From positions 39,153,627 through 39,217,626 of the forward strand of contig CM067309.1 in NCBI GenBank assembly GCA_034231615.1: DNA of 64,000 nt, given 5' to 3'. Shown here one piece after another: positions 12,401 to 19,175 of this stretch. The notes under the pieces were generated by a model. It saw only the letters and a program-made list of their open reading frames with translations, had not been told where the DNA came from and did no database searches. Each line of letters starts with the position of its first letter. The first letter of the stretch is position 1. Position numbers and translations under genes: made by a program. This stretch comes from Meghimatium bilineatum. Its lineage: Eukaryota > Mollusca > Gastropoda > Stylommatophora > Philomycidae.

Positions 12401-13095
12401 GGAAATACATTTGAGATTCAAGATTATATGTGGACCAAAGTATTCAAGTTAATGCTCTATATTCAAGATTATATGTGGACCAAAGTATTCAAGTTAATGC
12501 TCTAATTCATCATTATATATGGAAAAAACTATTCAAGCTAATGCTCTATATTCATCATTATATGTGGAGAAAAGTATTGACGTTAATGCTCTATATTCAA
12601 GATTATATGTGGAGAAAAGTATTCAAGTTAATGTTCTATATTCAACACTATATCTGGACAAAAGTATTTAATTATTTTACCCAAGACAAATATCACAACA
12701 TAAACAATTGTTTTACCTGAGACAAATATCACAATAACACAAACATTTTTTTTACATAAAACAAGAAGAACAGACAACTATTGTTACCTGAAATAACAAT
12801 CTCACAAAATATTTTTACCTGAAATATTTCAACATTGAAAACAAATTTATGCGTGTCTACCTGGTGTTGTGTCTACATTTCTCTCAATATCCTCAGAAGC
12901 TTGAGTTTCAGTTAAAGTCGCAGAGTTCTGGTGATCTGCATCTGAAGTAATACTTGCTGAGTTGAGGTTGGAGCTGTACTCACGCAAAGGATTGACAGAT
13001 CTTACCAAAGAGTAGCCTGAAGTATCACGGAGACATTGTGAAAAAACCCTTGGCTTGCTAACAAGCTGAGACACACAAGGAGAAATCAACCTCAT
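315..13095 (-). CDS. ERAL1: ERAL1, mitochondrial Era-like GTPase, 9 coding exons, 3' end outside window
   Basis: This gene encodes the mitochondrial Era GTPase, which binds the small-subunit rRNA and assists assembly of the mitochondrial 28S ribosomal subunit. The nine exons sum to 1,212 bp, or 404 codons. Counting from the ATG at 13095, the G domain shows G1 GRPNCGKST (residues 104-112), the switch I region KVHTTR (128-133), G3 DTPG (151-154) and G4 NKVD (220-223). An insert-rich stretch follows, then [16 protein letters not shown], which matches the family's conserved link, and the KH-domain start EKLLDN...EVPYQL. The KH GxxG loop and the C-terminus (about 70 residues in the family) are missing because the gene runs off the left edge. 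All junctions are GT-AG and keep phase (1,0,0,2,1,0,1,0). There are no stops, so the gene looks functional. The identification rests on remembered family sequence. Confidence 0.95.
504..1400. repeat. 22-bp minisatellite, about 40 copies
   Basis: Units of 22 bp share CGGTAGGATTAGTT and fall into two interspersed variants, one with TTACATGTA and one with TACCAAGTA. The right third is diverged. It fills ERAL1 intron 8. Confidence 0.95.
1502..1590 (-). mobile_element. LINE 3' end with (GATT)n tail
   Basis: On the minus strand this reads like the retrotransposon ends at 21.9 kb and 27.7 kb: a valine-valine-proline-leucine C-terminus, CCCTGAAGGGTTA, then a short GATT repeat tail. Confidence 0.6.
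1577..1927. repeat. 34-bp minisatellite, about 10 copies
   Basis: 34-bp units with ACCTCCAACATTAGTACAAA. The array stops exactly at the ERAL1 exon 8 donor. Confidence 0.95.
1928..2109 (-). CDS. ERAL1: ERAL1 exon 8: end of G domain
   Basis: 182 bp, phase 1 to 0, acceptor ATTTTTTCAG, donor AAG|GTAAGA. It joins exon 7 directly in frame. It contains [18 protein letters not shown] and [20 protein letters not shown]. The donor abuts the 34-bp minisatellite, whose last unit overlaps the intron's first bases. Confidence 0.95.
2162..2387. repeat. 30-bp minisatellite continuous with a SINE head
   Basis: 30-bp units with GATGTTGCTGGGACCCAAAT. The last, diverged unit reads straight into the family A SINE at the matching place of its 5' head (TGTTGCCAGGGCCCGAAAGG in the best copy at 13.4 kb), so the unit looks SINE-derived. 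Because 30 is a multiple of three, decapeptide frames stay open on both strands; they are not genes. Confidence 0.9.
2376..2705 (+). mobile_element. SINE-like family A copy, tail module duplicated
   Basis: Diverged copy of the element best seen at 13417-13690. The 3' module (ATTC.GTTCTCTGG ... TCTGCAGGAGTTTGAGA) is present twice in a row, at about 2594-2640 and 2641-2690. Confidence 0.8.
3015..3177 (+). mobile_element. Non-LTR retrotransposon C-terminal fragment
   Basis: Broken frame resembling the end of an RTE-type reverse transcriptase ([19 protein letters not shown]), closing in GATGACGATG-type sequence beside the 27-bp minisatellite. Confidence 0.5.
3178..3376. repeat. 27-bp minisatellite, about 7 copies
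   Basis: Units of 27 bp with CTGTGGCCACCCAGTTTTGT. The length is divisible by three, so both strands stay open by chance. Confidence 0.95.
3590..3670 (-). mobile_element. Possible tRNA-derived SINE fragment
   Basis: The minus strand reads AGAGGTTGAGTGTTCAAATC then CC, a fair RNA polymerase III B box (GTTCAAATCC). No convincing A box or cloverleaf could be folded, so this is not called a tRNA. Confidence 0.3.
3781..3942 (-). mobile_element. SINE-like family B copy
   Basis: Full-length inverted copy: CTTCTTCTTC tail, TTCATTCTCAAACTCC, ATCCAGCAGGATGTAGTCCA, and the TTTATTTGCGCCAATGG head. Confidence 0.85.
4051..4267 (-). CDS. ERAL1: ERAL1 exon 7: second half of G4 and linker
   Basis: 217 bp, phase 0 to 1, acceptor TTCTCAG, donor GCAG|GTCAGT. 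It opens with [20 protein letters not shown] and VVDGRSL, matching the family's NKVD...LT.GVV.G.KL. It then runs into a charged linker (KQKQKSRKE) longer than in vertebrates. Confidence 0.95.
4462..4566. repeat. 18-bp minisatellite
   Basis: Short run of ACATGTCAAAAAATAGTT units, related to the 25-bp array at 5270. Confidence 0.85.
4568..5098 (+). mobile_element. RNase H-bearing LINE 3' fragment, copy 1
   Basis: Encodes the end of an RNase H domain ([20 protein letters not shown], including the catalytic-site ERAD), as in jockey/I-type non-LTR elements. It is 5' truncated and broken by stops. It ends in a repeated AATCAAGAAGAAG tail. Copies 2 and 3 lie at 16735 and 17410 on the minus strand. 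Confidence 0.85.
5112..5269 (+). mobile_element. SINE-like family B copy
   Basis: Full copy from GAAGACAGATGTGTTGGGCC to TTTGAGAATGAACGCTGAAG, inserted between two related minisatellites. Confidence 0.85.
5270..5695. repeat. 25-bp minisatellite, about 17 copies
   Basis: ACATGTCAAAGATTAAGAAA-TAGTT units, with a variant unit carrying AAAGAAGTGGAAGATGTC. The same ACATGTCAAA core occurs before the SINE at 4462, so the SINE and the LINE seem to have landed inside one older array. Confidence 0.93.
5759..5871 (-). CDS. ERAL1: ERAL1 exon 6: G domain core strand and first half of G4
   Basis: 113 bp, phase 1 to 0, acceptor GTCCCCAG, donor AAG|GTCAGA. It encodes [14 protein letters not shown] and then [12 protein letters not shown]. 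The G4 motif NKVD is cut by the intron between NK here and VD in the next exon. Confidence 0.95.
5925..6060. repeat. Tandem repeat of about 41 bp, 3 copies
   Basis: Units with AGACAGACATCTAAAGTCAA and CATAACACAACATATTTGTA. Confidence 0.85.
6061..6384. other. ERAL1 intron 5 sequence, no feature recognised
   Basis: Unique-looking intronic DNA between two tandem arrays. Short open frames on the plus strand have no recognisable domain. Confidence 0.5.
6385..6790. repeat. 27-bp minisatellite, 15 copies, open on both strands
   Basis: Units GGGGATTATTTGATAGAAGA-CATCCAT with C/T variation. The multiple-of-three unit gives a nonapeptide frame (IEDIHGDYL) on the plus strand and open frames on the minus strand. 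This is a low-complexity artefact, not a gene. Confidence 0.95.
7040..7290 (+). mobile_element. SINE-like family A copy
   Basis: Near full length, from TGCATGTTGCCAGGC to TTTGAGAACAAACACAGAAG. Confidence 0.85.
7487..7548 (-). CDS. ERAL1: ERAL1 exon 5: switch II helix
   Basis: 62 bp, phase 2 to 1, donor G|GTAAGT. It encodes [20 protein letters not shown], which aligns with the family's RHHLE...DPW.S..SAD segment after DTPG. Confidence 0.93.
7616..7876 (-). mobile_element. SINE-like family A copy
   Basis: Inverted copy with TTCTCAAACTCCTGCAGATT at the tail side and CCCCTTTCGGGCCCCGGGCA at the head side. Confidence 0.85.
7985..8055. repeat. 34-bp direct duplication
   Basis: TAATAATGTGGTCCGGACTA-containing unit present twice in tandem. 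Confidence 0.85.
8311..8396 (-). mobile_element. SINE-like family A fragment
   Basis: Only the 3' third is present (CTTCTTCTGTGTTCATTCTC ... TGTGTCACGGCTTACA). Confidence 0.7.
8397..8990 (-). mobile_element. Non-LTR reverse transcriptase C-terminal remnant
   Basis: The minus strand reads [20 protein letters not shown], then NGSVTLMRM and [15 protein letters not shown], the tail region of RTE/CR1-type reverse transcriptases. It is scattered with stops and frameshifts. Confidence 0.6.
9022..9650. repeat. AT-rich array of ATATATCATAGAAT units
   Basis: Irregular 11-21 bp units of CATATATCATAGAATATATC type, about 630 bp, in ERAL1 intron 4. Confidence 0.93.
9690..9877 (-). mobile_element. SINE-like family A fragment
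   Basis: Diverged middle and head of family A (CCTTTCAGATTGACACATCA ... GTGTTGCTATTCTTCACTCT). Confidence 0.7.
9952..9998 (-). CDS. ERAL1: ERAL1 exon 4: G3 DTPG
   Basis: 47 bp, phase 0 to 2, acceptor TTTGGTAG, donor AA|GTGAGT. It encodes [15 protein letters not shown], with the invariant DTPG of the G3 motif. Confidence 0.95.
10190..10680 (-). mobile_element. RTE-like reverse transcriptase remnant
   Basis: The minus strand reads [20 protein letters not shown], then ATEMWFF and [16 protein letters not shown] in shifting frames, as in the thumb and C-terminus of RTE-type elements. Confidence 0.65.
10690..10905 (-). mobile_element. LINE fragment with CPVC finger, copy 1
   Basis: Open frame of 65 codons with [20 protein letters not shown] and [11 protein letters not shown] second diverged copy of its N-terminal half lies at 23140-23245, showing it is dispersed. 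The family is not certain. Confidence 0.5.
11226..11303 (-). CDS. ERAL1: ERAL1 exon 3: switch I region
   Basis: 78 bp, phase 0 to 0, acceptor TTGAACAG, donor ATT|GTAAGT. It encodes [20 protein letters not shown] and ENETQI. The HTTR motif carries the Era-family G2 threonine. Confidence 0.95.
11600..11655 (-). mobile_element. SINE-like family A head fragment
   Basis: Weak match: CAGCATTGCTATTCTTTTGT then CTCCTTTATGCCCC. Confidence 0.5.
11695..12041 (+). mobile_element. RTE-like LINE C-terminus with C2H2 finger
   Basis: One open reading stretch encodes [20 protein letters not shown], then [20 protein letters not shown] and a finger with [21 protein letters not shown] spacing. This is the typical end of endonuclease-reverse transcriptases of RTE type. 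It is followed by CATCATCATCAT-like tail sequence. It is 5' truncated and sits in ERAL1 intron 2, antisense to the gene. Confidence 0.8.
12265..12392 (-). CDS. ERAL1: ERAL1 exon 2: G1 P-loop
   Basis: 128 bp, phase 1 to 0. The acceptor CCCCATATAG and donor AGG|GTATGT were chosen because only this acceptor keeps the frame from exon 1. It encodes [15 protein letters not shown], then [20 protein letters not shown], the nucleotide-binding P-loop. Confidence 0.95.
12425..12665. repeat. 45-bp minisatellite, about 5 copies
   Basis: Units with AAAGTATTCAAGTTAATGCT. It starts about 30 bp upstream of ERAL1 exon 2's acceptor. Confidence 0.92.
12861..13095 (-). CDS. ERAL1: ERAL1 exon 1: mitochondrial presequence
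   Basis: 78 codons plus one base, starting at the ATG at 13095-13093. The first 40 residues ([12 protein letters not shown], then RVFSQCLR, ending PLREYSS) are rich in Arg, Ser and hydrophobic residues with one acid, as expected of a mitochondrial presequence. The donor is CCAG|GTAGAC. An upstream ATG at 13102 opens a 14-codon out-of-frame uORF that overlaps the start. A TTTCAG acceptor-like site just upstream means a 5' noncoding exon could precede it, so the true transcription start is not fixed. Confidence 0.85.
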
Positions 13096-13416
13096 AAGGC
13101 ATGGTCCCTGATTCTGAAAGGTAACAAAAATTACCTGAAATACACACATACAAATTATGAAACGGAGATTGCAATAAATTGTGTACCATGTGATAAATAA
13201 ATATTGCTGATATTCAAGAAGGATAAAAAAAAGGGTTAAATTGTAGTTTTATGTTAAGCTTATACAAGGATTGGATGTTTCAATCAAAATGTCTCTTAAG
13301 TTATGGAGATATTTTGTGTTGCCCACTTATTTCCATATCTGTCAGTTTGTAGTATATAATTTGATGTGATTTCAGGCTACATTGTCGTTCCATTCTGTGT
13401 TTGTTAGAAAGTCACT

Positions 13417-13690
13417 CGCCCATGTGTTGCCAGGGCCCGAAAGGGGAGCAAAGAATAGCAACACTGTTTACCTTCCATGCATGTCGTAAGAGGCGACTAA
13501 GGAGGTTATGGGATGGAGTTGGCTGTCCCATCCCATATAGGGTCAGTGATCCAAAGCCATGCTGAAGTCGTATCAGGCTGAAAGGCGCAGATATCGCAGC
13601 AATGCTGTAAACCATGACACAACGCATTCCGTTCTCTGGACTACATCCTGTTAATATGCAGGAGTTTGAGAACGAACACAGAAGAAGAAG
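13417..13690 (+). mobile_element. SINE-like family A, best-preserved copy
   Basis: About 274 bp. It has a head of TGTTGCCAGGGCCCGAAAGG, a body with CATGCATGTCGTAAGAGGCG, GGATGGAGTTGGCTGTCCCA and GCTGAAAGGCGCAGATATCG, a 3' module ACACAACGCATTCCGTTCTC, and a TTTGAGAACGAACACAGAAG tail ending in GAA repeats. No A or B box was recognised. At least 15 other full or partial copies occur in this window. Confidence 0.85.
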
Positions 13691-14030
13691 GTCACTATGT
13701 TGATATTATGTATTTCCTTTTTTGACTCCAGCAAGAAACAGGCATTGCATAAATCAGAAATGGAGCAAGCATAACAGGTTCAGGTTCATAAAATCTTGTT
13801 CAGGTATACACTGTGATTTTGCTCTGGTTTCGAGGTATTCCCTAACCTTTGCTGTGTGATTTGGCAAGCTTAAGGAAGTTACGGTTAAGTACTTGGAATA
13901 TGTAAGGATTAGAAATAATGGTAAATTGTTCTTATCTATGGTCACTGCGCTATAAATAGCACACTGTTTTTATGTTTCAGCAGACACATCACGGAGTTCC
14001 GCGAGAAAACCAATCACCGCAACGTGTGCA

Positions 14031-14040
14031 GTGACGTCAC
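14031..14040. promoter_or_regulatory. CRE-like palindrome GTGACGTCAC (left arm)
   Basis: Perfect TGACGTCA, the CREB/ATF consensus, about 940 bp upstream of the ERAL1 start codon. Whether it is used is unknown. Confidence 0.4.
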
Positions 14041-14488
14041 ACCCAGCCAACCACCAAGCGATTGTATGCCATTGTGCTATAAATGATGTTGATTCACCCG
14101 TACACGATAATTCTTAGAGAATTAATTATTAATTCTAACCCTTCTTCCCCCTCCTAAAAATATATATAAACTAATTCTAATCCTTTTAACCCCCCCCCCC
14201 CTTTACCATAAGCTATGGTACAAGATTGTCATTCTGCCGGGATCATCATTCTTACCATGTTAGGAAATACCTCAAAACTAGGTCAAATTTCACTGTGACC
14301 ATAGAAACGAAAGATGTGCCAAAATAATATTTTGAATGTGTGCATGCACATCTCTCAGTGTGTAGCATGCAGAAATAATGAGCGTGCAGTACAAATCATA
14401 GGAAAATTTTTTTGATGTAAATTGGAAAACAAACATTATCGGCATAATTTCGTCTGTGTCTAGAGTTGAACTCAGTGATTGTTGGGAT

Positions 14489-14498
14489 GTGACGTCAC
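14489..14498. promoter_or_regulatory. CRE-like palindrome GTGACGTCAC (right arm)
   Basis: Second perfect TGACGTCA site, in the mirror position of the same element. Confidence 0.4.
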
Positions 14499-14619
14499 TG
14501 CAGCCATTTCATTCATTGGTGTTACACGGAAATCCATGTTGTCAGATAGTTAAAAAATATAAACAGTGGCTGCAGTCTGTTATTTATAATTAATTTATAG
14601 CGCAGTGTACACTGTACAG

Positions 14620-15078
14620 TACGTACACTTACAAGTCATACACTATACTATACATCATACACTACTTACAGTAACAACCGTCAACACTCCCCGCAACACT
14701 CAACACCCAATCGAGAAATTTACGATCAACTCAATTTTTACTATTTTTTCAATACATACCATGATATCACTTGTTGTGTATGTTGCTCTATTAATATTCC
14801 TTTGACTTGTTCAAGTTGTGGTTGTTTTATTATTATTATTGCAGATATGTTGACAGTTGAGAACTTGAGACTTAGTCAAGTCAAGCCTAGTGACTGGCGG
14901 TCGGGCATTGCATGATCTCGCAACTTAGATAGTCCTCGTCTAATGATCTATGAATTTGCATAACCTGTCTCTCTTAAATTTTGTATGAATTTATCGTACC
15001 AATGTTTGAAGCTGAGGTTCAAACTAGTAAGATTAAGATTGTAATTTTTATAAACTCTCTTTCACATATGTTGCCGCA
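14620..15078. other. Intergenic, nothing recognised
   Basis: AT-rich DNA with short TACACTA and TTATTATTATTATTG runs. No coding or repeat family was seen. Confidence 0.5.
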
Positions 15079-15650
15079 ATGTCAATTGCTCTATGGGAGC
15101 TGCCATCTTATAAAATGATCGGGGGAAATGCATATAAATCATTTCGCGTTATAAATAATTTAATAACATTTTCCCACTTCCAGTGGTACAGAAATAAACA
15201 CACGCACAGAAGTCGCTATATAACCCCCATACTAACATATGGGTGTGAGTCTTGGACAATAAACAAACTGGAAAGTGGGAAATTAGAGGCAACAGAGATG
15301 TGGTTCTACAGAAGAATGCTGAGAATACCATGGACTGCCAGAAAAGCTAATGTAGAGGTGTTGAAAGAGTCAAATGCGAAACGGACCTTAATCAACAATA
15401 TAAGAAAAAGGCAATCTTCTTTTTTTGGCCACTTCATGAGACAGGCAGGTTAAGAGAACATAGTCACAACCGGCAGAATTGAAGGCAACAGACAGGGCGA
15501 CAACGTGAGAAAATATTAGACAGTTTGACAGCCTGGCACGGCAAGGAAACAACAACGACCTTGATACATAATAATGTGGACAGAGAGCTGTGGAGAGCCA
15601 TGACCGCCTACGCTAGCCGGCATGGCACCTGATGATGATGATGATGACAG
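15079..15650 (+). mobile_element. RTE-type LINE 3' fragment with TGA-repeat tail
   Basis: Encodes ILTYGCESWTINKLE, MWFYRRMLRIPWTARKANVE and RKRQSSFFGHFMRQ, the conserved C-terminus of RTE-type endonuclease-reverse transcriptases. Its coding end HGT is followed by GATGATGATGATGATG, the short 3' tail typical of RTE. A close relative lies inverted at 27303-27640. Confidence 0.85.
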
Positions 15651-15654
15651 CAGT

Positions 15655-15890
15655 CGCGGCAACCACATTAACTAAACTAACGAGCATCTGGAAATAAAAA
15701 AGACATAGGGCGAAACACTAAGTTAAAACTATTCAACTCCTGTCATCATTGACTTTTGGTTCTGAAAGCTCTAAACCAACATGGGCAACGGACCAAAAAA
15801 TAAACAGCTTTGAAAACAAGTCTCCGAAAATTGTTGAACATAAAATGGAGCGATTTCGTTACAAATAAATAAAACACGCCAAGAATATGT
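15655..15890 (+). mobile_element. Second reverse transcriptase remnant
   Basis: Reads LLSSLTFGSESSKPTWATDQ and INSFENKSPKIVEHKMERF, equivalent to the Y/FG-E-W...KxxxFExK...RxxxxIxW region of non-LTR reverse transcriptases. Confidence 0.5.
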
Positions 15891-15899
15891 TTCAAATGT

Positions 15900-16021
15900 T
15901 TTCTTCTTCTTCTGCGTGCGTTCTCAAACTCCTGCAGATTAGCAGGATGCAGTCCGGAGAGCGGAATGCGTTGTGCCATGGTTTACAGCTAGTCTTTACT
16001 CCCCTTTCGGGCCTCGGCAAT
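15900..16021 (-). mobile_element. SINE-like family A copy with internal deletion
   Basis: The 3' tail and 5' head are joined directly (GGTTTACAGC then TCTTTACTCCCCTTTCGGGC); the middle of about 150 bp is missing. Confidence 0.75.
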
Positions 16022-16039
16022 TAAATGTTTTAAGAAAAC

Positions 16040-16390
16040 GCAGATAGAAATACATGGCACACGTTCTTAGACTCTATAAAACAGACTGCATCAGCAAGAA
16101 CTTATGTGGAAACCTTAGGGGAAAAGTAAAAGGGGAAGATCCAAAGTAACCCTAAAAAGCACATACTTAAAAAATGAGAAATAATAGGCTGCAAGTCCAT
16201 ACAAGAACTAAAAGTACAAGCAGCACACCGCAATGCATAAAGAATCAAAACATCTGTCATATATGCCACCTATGGCACGAAAGGAACAAACTACTAACTA
16301 CATGGTACAGAGCTGTGACGACCCAAGGTTGGAATTCCGACACATGCTATTGTGCATCAGGACCGTTCAGAAAGCAATGATAAACTGCTA
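16040..16390 (+). mobile_element. Degraded LINE C-terminal fragment
   Basis: Basic, stop-rich frame with RGKVKRGRSKVTLKST and GCKSIQELKVQAAHRNA-type sequence. Similar to reverse transcriptase ends but weak. Confidence 0.35.
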
Positions 16391-16539
16391 AACGTATTTA
16401 TATTGCCTAGAAAATCCCTACAGCCAAAAAAATGTTCGGTTTATGAGTACATACTGAATATGTTATCACTTTTTTGTGCATCCCACTTCCATCTATGAAG
16501 TAAAATGTGTTTGTTTAAGGTGAGGTACGTTCATTTCAA

Positions 16540-16640
16540 CCGCGGACGTTAGTCCAATTTGATTATATCAGAGCTTCTAACCAACTTAAATAGTGGAGGT
16601 CGCGGTTCTGATAATTCAGCCACAATGACCTCCAAGATAA
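16540..16640. repeat. Dispersed repeat, family not recognised
   Basis: GTTAGTCCAATTTGATTATA..GAGCTTCTAACC and GTTCTGATAATTCAGCCAC recur at 36777-36820 and 37395-37430, where SINE sequence splits them. Confidence 0.5.
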
Positions 16641-16734
16641 TCTAGTATAGGCCTAACCATTATCCCATTTCGTCTTTGATCAGGAACATGAAATCACTAT
16701 ATTATATACACAGGTAAATAATGTACGTGTGCAG

Positions 16735-17095
16735 ATGCTTCTTGATTAGAAACTAGATTAACAGCACGTGGGGCATTGCCATAAGTGCTACGCTCTCCGT
16801 TCCAGCAGTGTATGTAGACTCAGAGTCCCGGCCAGGTGTTGATTGCGTGATCTTAGGGGCCTTCCAAAAAATTTACTTTTCCTTCCGTCACCTCTAGATA
16901 CTCCCATTTCTGATATTCTCTGTATGTGCGTTCTCAGCCTCGTTGGCGCTATCTTCATCTTGAAATGAATTTATTACTGCCTTGATCAAGTCTGCTTTAT
17001 CTCTTCTCAGCATTGTGCTGTCTATCGCCGCATTGCCTGCCAATAAGTCGGCTCTCTCGTTTCCTCTGACCCCCAGCATAATCAGGGCAGTATAT
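16735..17095 (-). mobile_element. RNase H-bearing LINE 3' fragment, copy 2
   Basis: The minus strand encodes [20 protein letters not shown] and [20 protein letters not shown], homologous to copy 1 at 4568. It ends in an AATCAAGAAG-type tail near 16738. Confidence 0.8.
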
Positions 17096-17104
17096 TCATG
17101 TAAT

Positions 17105-17405
17105 GACGTGTGCAGATAAACATATGTAAAAGGTAAAGGTAGGTCCCATGGCAGCAACCTCACTCCAGTTAGAGATGAAGATCACTCTTCATGTACTAGA
17201 CCACTACAACTATTAGATGGGGTGGACAGTTCTCTTCCTTGCTGTGTCGACCTTCCCTCACTCAAGCTTCAGGTACCCATTTACATCTGGTTCGACTGGA
17301 GTAGGCGTCAGACGGAGAATCACGACCCGGATTTATTTCTGTCCATACGTGGTTTAGAACCCTGAAATCTATGACCCGGACAAGTCTTTGCATTTCTGCG
17401 AACCA
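17105..17405 (-). mobile_element. Unidentified element with TTTACC tail
   Basis: Segment lodged between two RNase H LINE copies. On the minus strand it ends in CCATGGGACCTACCTTTACC, a short-repeat 3' end of retroposon style. Its upstream part (TCATAGATTTCAGGGTTCTA) is not recognised. Confidence 0.35.
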
Positions 17406-17409
17406 GTCG

Positions 17410-17580
17410 ATTTTAGTTCTTGATTCTTGATTAGAAACTGGCTTCACAGCTGGCGGGGCATCCCATAAGTGCTCCGCCCTCCGCTCCAGCAGACATCCCA
17501 GTGTATGTAGACTCAGAGTCCCGGTCAGATGTTGATTGTGGGATCTTCGTGACTTTCAAAAAATTTACTTTTTCTCACCT
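17410..17580 (-). mobile_element. RNase H-bearing LINE 3' end, copy 3
   Basis: Only the 3' UTR is present (GACTCTGAGTCTACATACAC ... GCCAGTTTCTAATCAAGAAT), colinear with copies 1 and 2. Confidence 0.75.
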
Positions 17581-17586
17581 CTGGAC

Positions 17587-18360
17587 AGCGGCGTGCATAG
17601 GGTAATTGCAGCCCGGTGCGATGAATATTTTGAACCCCCCCCCCCCCCGCCTCCACCTGCCTGAAATTGATTTTAAAAATTCCGAGTAAAATTTTATAAG
17701 TTTATTAATATTATCGATTTTATCCACATTTAACAAATTTATTTAAAATAATAAATTTAAAATAAATTTAAAATTACAAATTCACTATGCGAGCTTTTTG
17801 ACTAGCGAAGTTATTAATGACTGTGTCGAAGCTCACATCATTGACCAGCTAATGTTCGATTGACATAATTGCGAGGTTGTTTAATCTCAAGTTGTTCATA
17901 GTTGACCTGCGATAGTTTTTGATTAATTTGAGTTTGGAGAAACTTCTTTCACGTGTAGCTATACTAACTCCTTGAGTTAGGAACATACACAGTAAAAGAC
18001 AATATTGGGCACTGAATGGGAAAGCTGATGTTTGTGAATAAAGACAAGTAATTCCATAGGCCCTTGGTCCTTTAAGTTCAAGAGCGAAGGTGCTGCGACA
18101 AAATTCATTAGTCGCTTTCTCTCGAGTAAAAATTTATTCTTGTCGATGTCATCATAAAGGAGCGTTGTGAAGATCAATGTCGACTCGATCGTCTAATAGT
18201 TGCTTTGGAGAAAGAAAGCCAAACTTGTCAGCAACCTCATGCATTTGTGCAATTCTTGTTGAACTCTCCTGATTCACTCTGTCCATGGAAGCGCATATTT
18301 CCAACCAAAGTTCATTTCTGTAGCTTAAACCGGCATCTGCGGCTTCTTCTCCAGGCATGG
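17587..18360 (-). mobile_element. hAT transposase C-terminal remnant with terminal repeat
   Basis: The minus strand encodes, in broken frames, a segment with RVNQESSTRIAQMHEVADKF and FLSPKQL, then LVSIATRERSFSKLKLIKNY followed by RRSTMNNLRLNNLAIMSIE. This is the hAT C-terminal dimerisation motif of ZMYM1-like transposases. The 3' edge at about 17587 is CAGCGGCGTGCATAGGGT, a hAT-style terminal inverted repeat. The 5' part is replaced by LINE sequence at about 18345, so the other terminus is lost. It is inactive. Confidence 0.75.
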
Positions 18361-18540
18361 CAAAGACTGGCAAAGGATGGAGCAACACAGGAACAAAAAG
18401 ACCAAGAAATCACTTACCAAGAAAAGAAGACCCTCATCAAAGCCATCAGGAAAGTCGACCTCCCAAAAGACAATTACCACTATCTCAACAGAGCAGAGCA
18501 GGTTATTATCTTCCGCCTCTCTTTCTCTTTGTGAGCAATA
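18343..18540 (+). mobile_element. LINE fragment (NYHYLNRAEQVIIFRL type)
   Basis: Encodes KKTLIKAIRKVDLPKDNYHY then LNRAEQVIIFRL. A related fragment at 30370 starts with DNINLLGRKDQSIIFRLRTH and carries the downstream Cys-His part. Neither is complete. Confidence 0.6.
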
Positions 18541-18754
18541 AACCCCATGAGATTCCGGTTTAGGAAAAACGCGACAGTAGAGTTGGGCCCGAGTTCCTTC
18601 GCCATCTTAGCCGAGGTGTCATTCACCAATATTATGAACCCCTCGTCTAAGTCTGTGTCTTTACATATATTTTAAATCAACGTTGACTAGAGGCTTGTCT
18701 CGAGTTGAACAGTGCTTTAGTTCCGATTTCCATGTAGCGTTTTCTCTATTCTAT

Positions 18755-18975
18755 CTTCACGTCTGTGTAAGTAAAACAGCGGCAAAGAAGATCAACGCTT
18801 TCGAGCTGAAATGCTACAGAAAGATATTTAGAATATCATGGAAGGAAACAATTAGAGACTCAGATATTATAAACACGTTGAAGATTCCAGAGTGTTGGTT
18901 ACTAAACACAATAACAAAAAGAAAACTACGCCTTTTTGGTCATATCATCATCATTAAGTGCCGTCTCCGCAACGA
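18755..18975 (+). mobile_element. RTE-like reverse transcriptase C-terminal fragment
   Basis: Encodes KINAFELKCYRKIFRISWKE and TITKRKLRLFGHI, then CATCATCATTAAGTGCCGT, matching a motif at 34370. Confidence 0.65.
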
Positions 18976-19175
18976 AGATTGGCTGCAACGGATCTCCAAC
19001 ATCTCCTGTCTCTTGTCTTGGTGGTGCATTCTGCTAGACTGTAACTTGTCCATCGTGTGATGTTACTCTCCCATTTGTATCTCTGCCTACCTCTTGCTCA
19101 CCTCCCTTTGACTTTACCCTCAAGTAAGATCTTCAATAAGGTGTTATGTCTTTTAATGTGACCAAAATATTTTAT

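Larger units (their letters stand above)
13943..14607. mobile_element. 665-bp MITE-like element with long inverted ends
   Basis: The first 15 bases, CACTGCGCTATAAAT, are repeated inverted at 14593-14607. The match continues inward with small gaps for more than 100 bp on each side: TATAAATAGCACACTG against TATAAATAACAGACTG, then a GGA-TTCCG-ACCAAT block, then TGCAGTGACGTCACA. A perfect GTGACGTCAC palindrome lies in each arm (14031-14040 and 14489-14498). No coding potential is seen. Clear target-site duplications were not found, so the superfamily is open. Confidence 0.7.

Noticed and set aside
12847-13149. ERAL1 start at an upstream in-frame ATG (13149)
   Set aside because: The extra residues contain an acceptor-like TTTCAG and lack presequence character; the ATG at 13095 gives a typical mitochondrial presequence.
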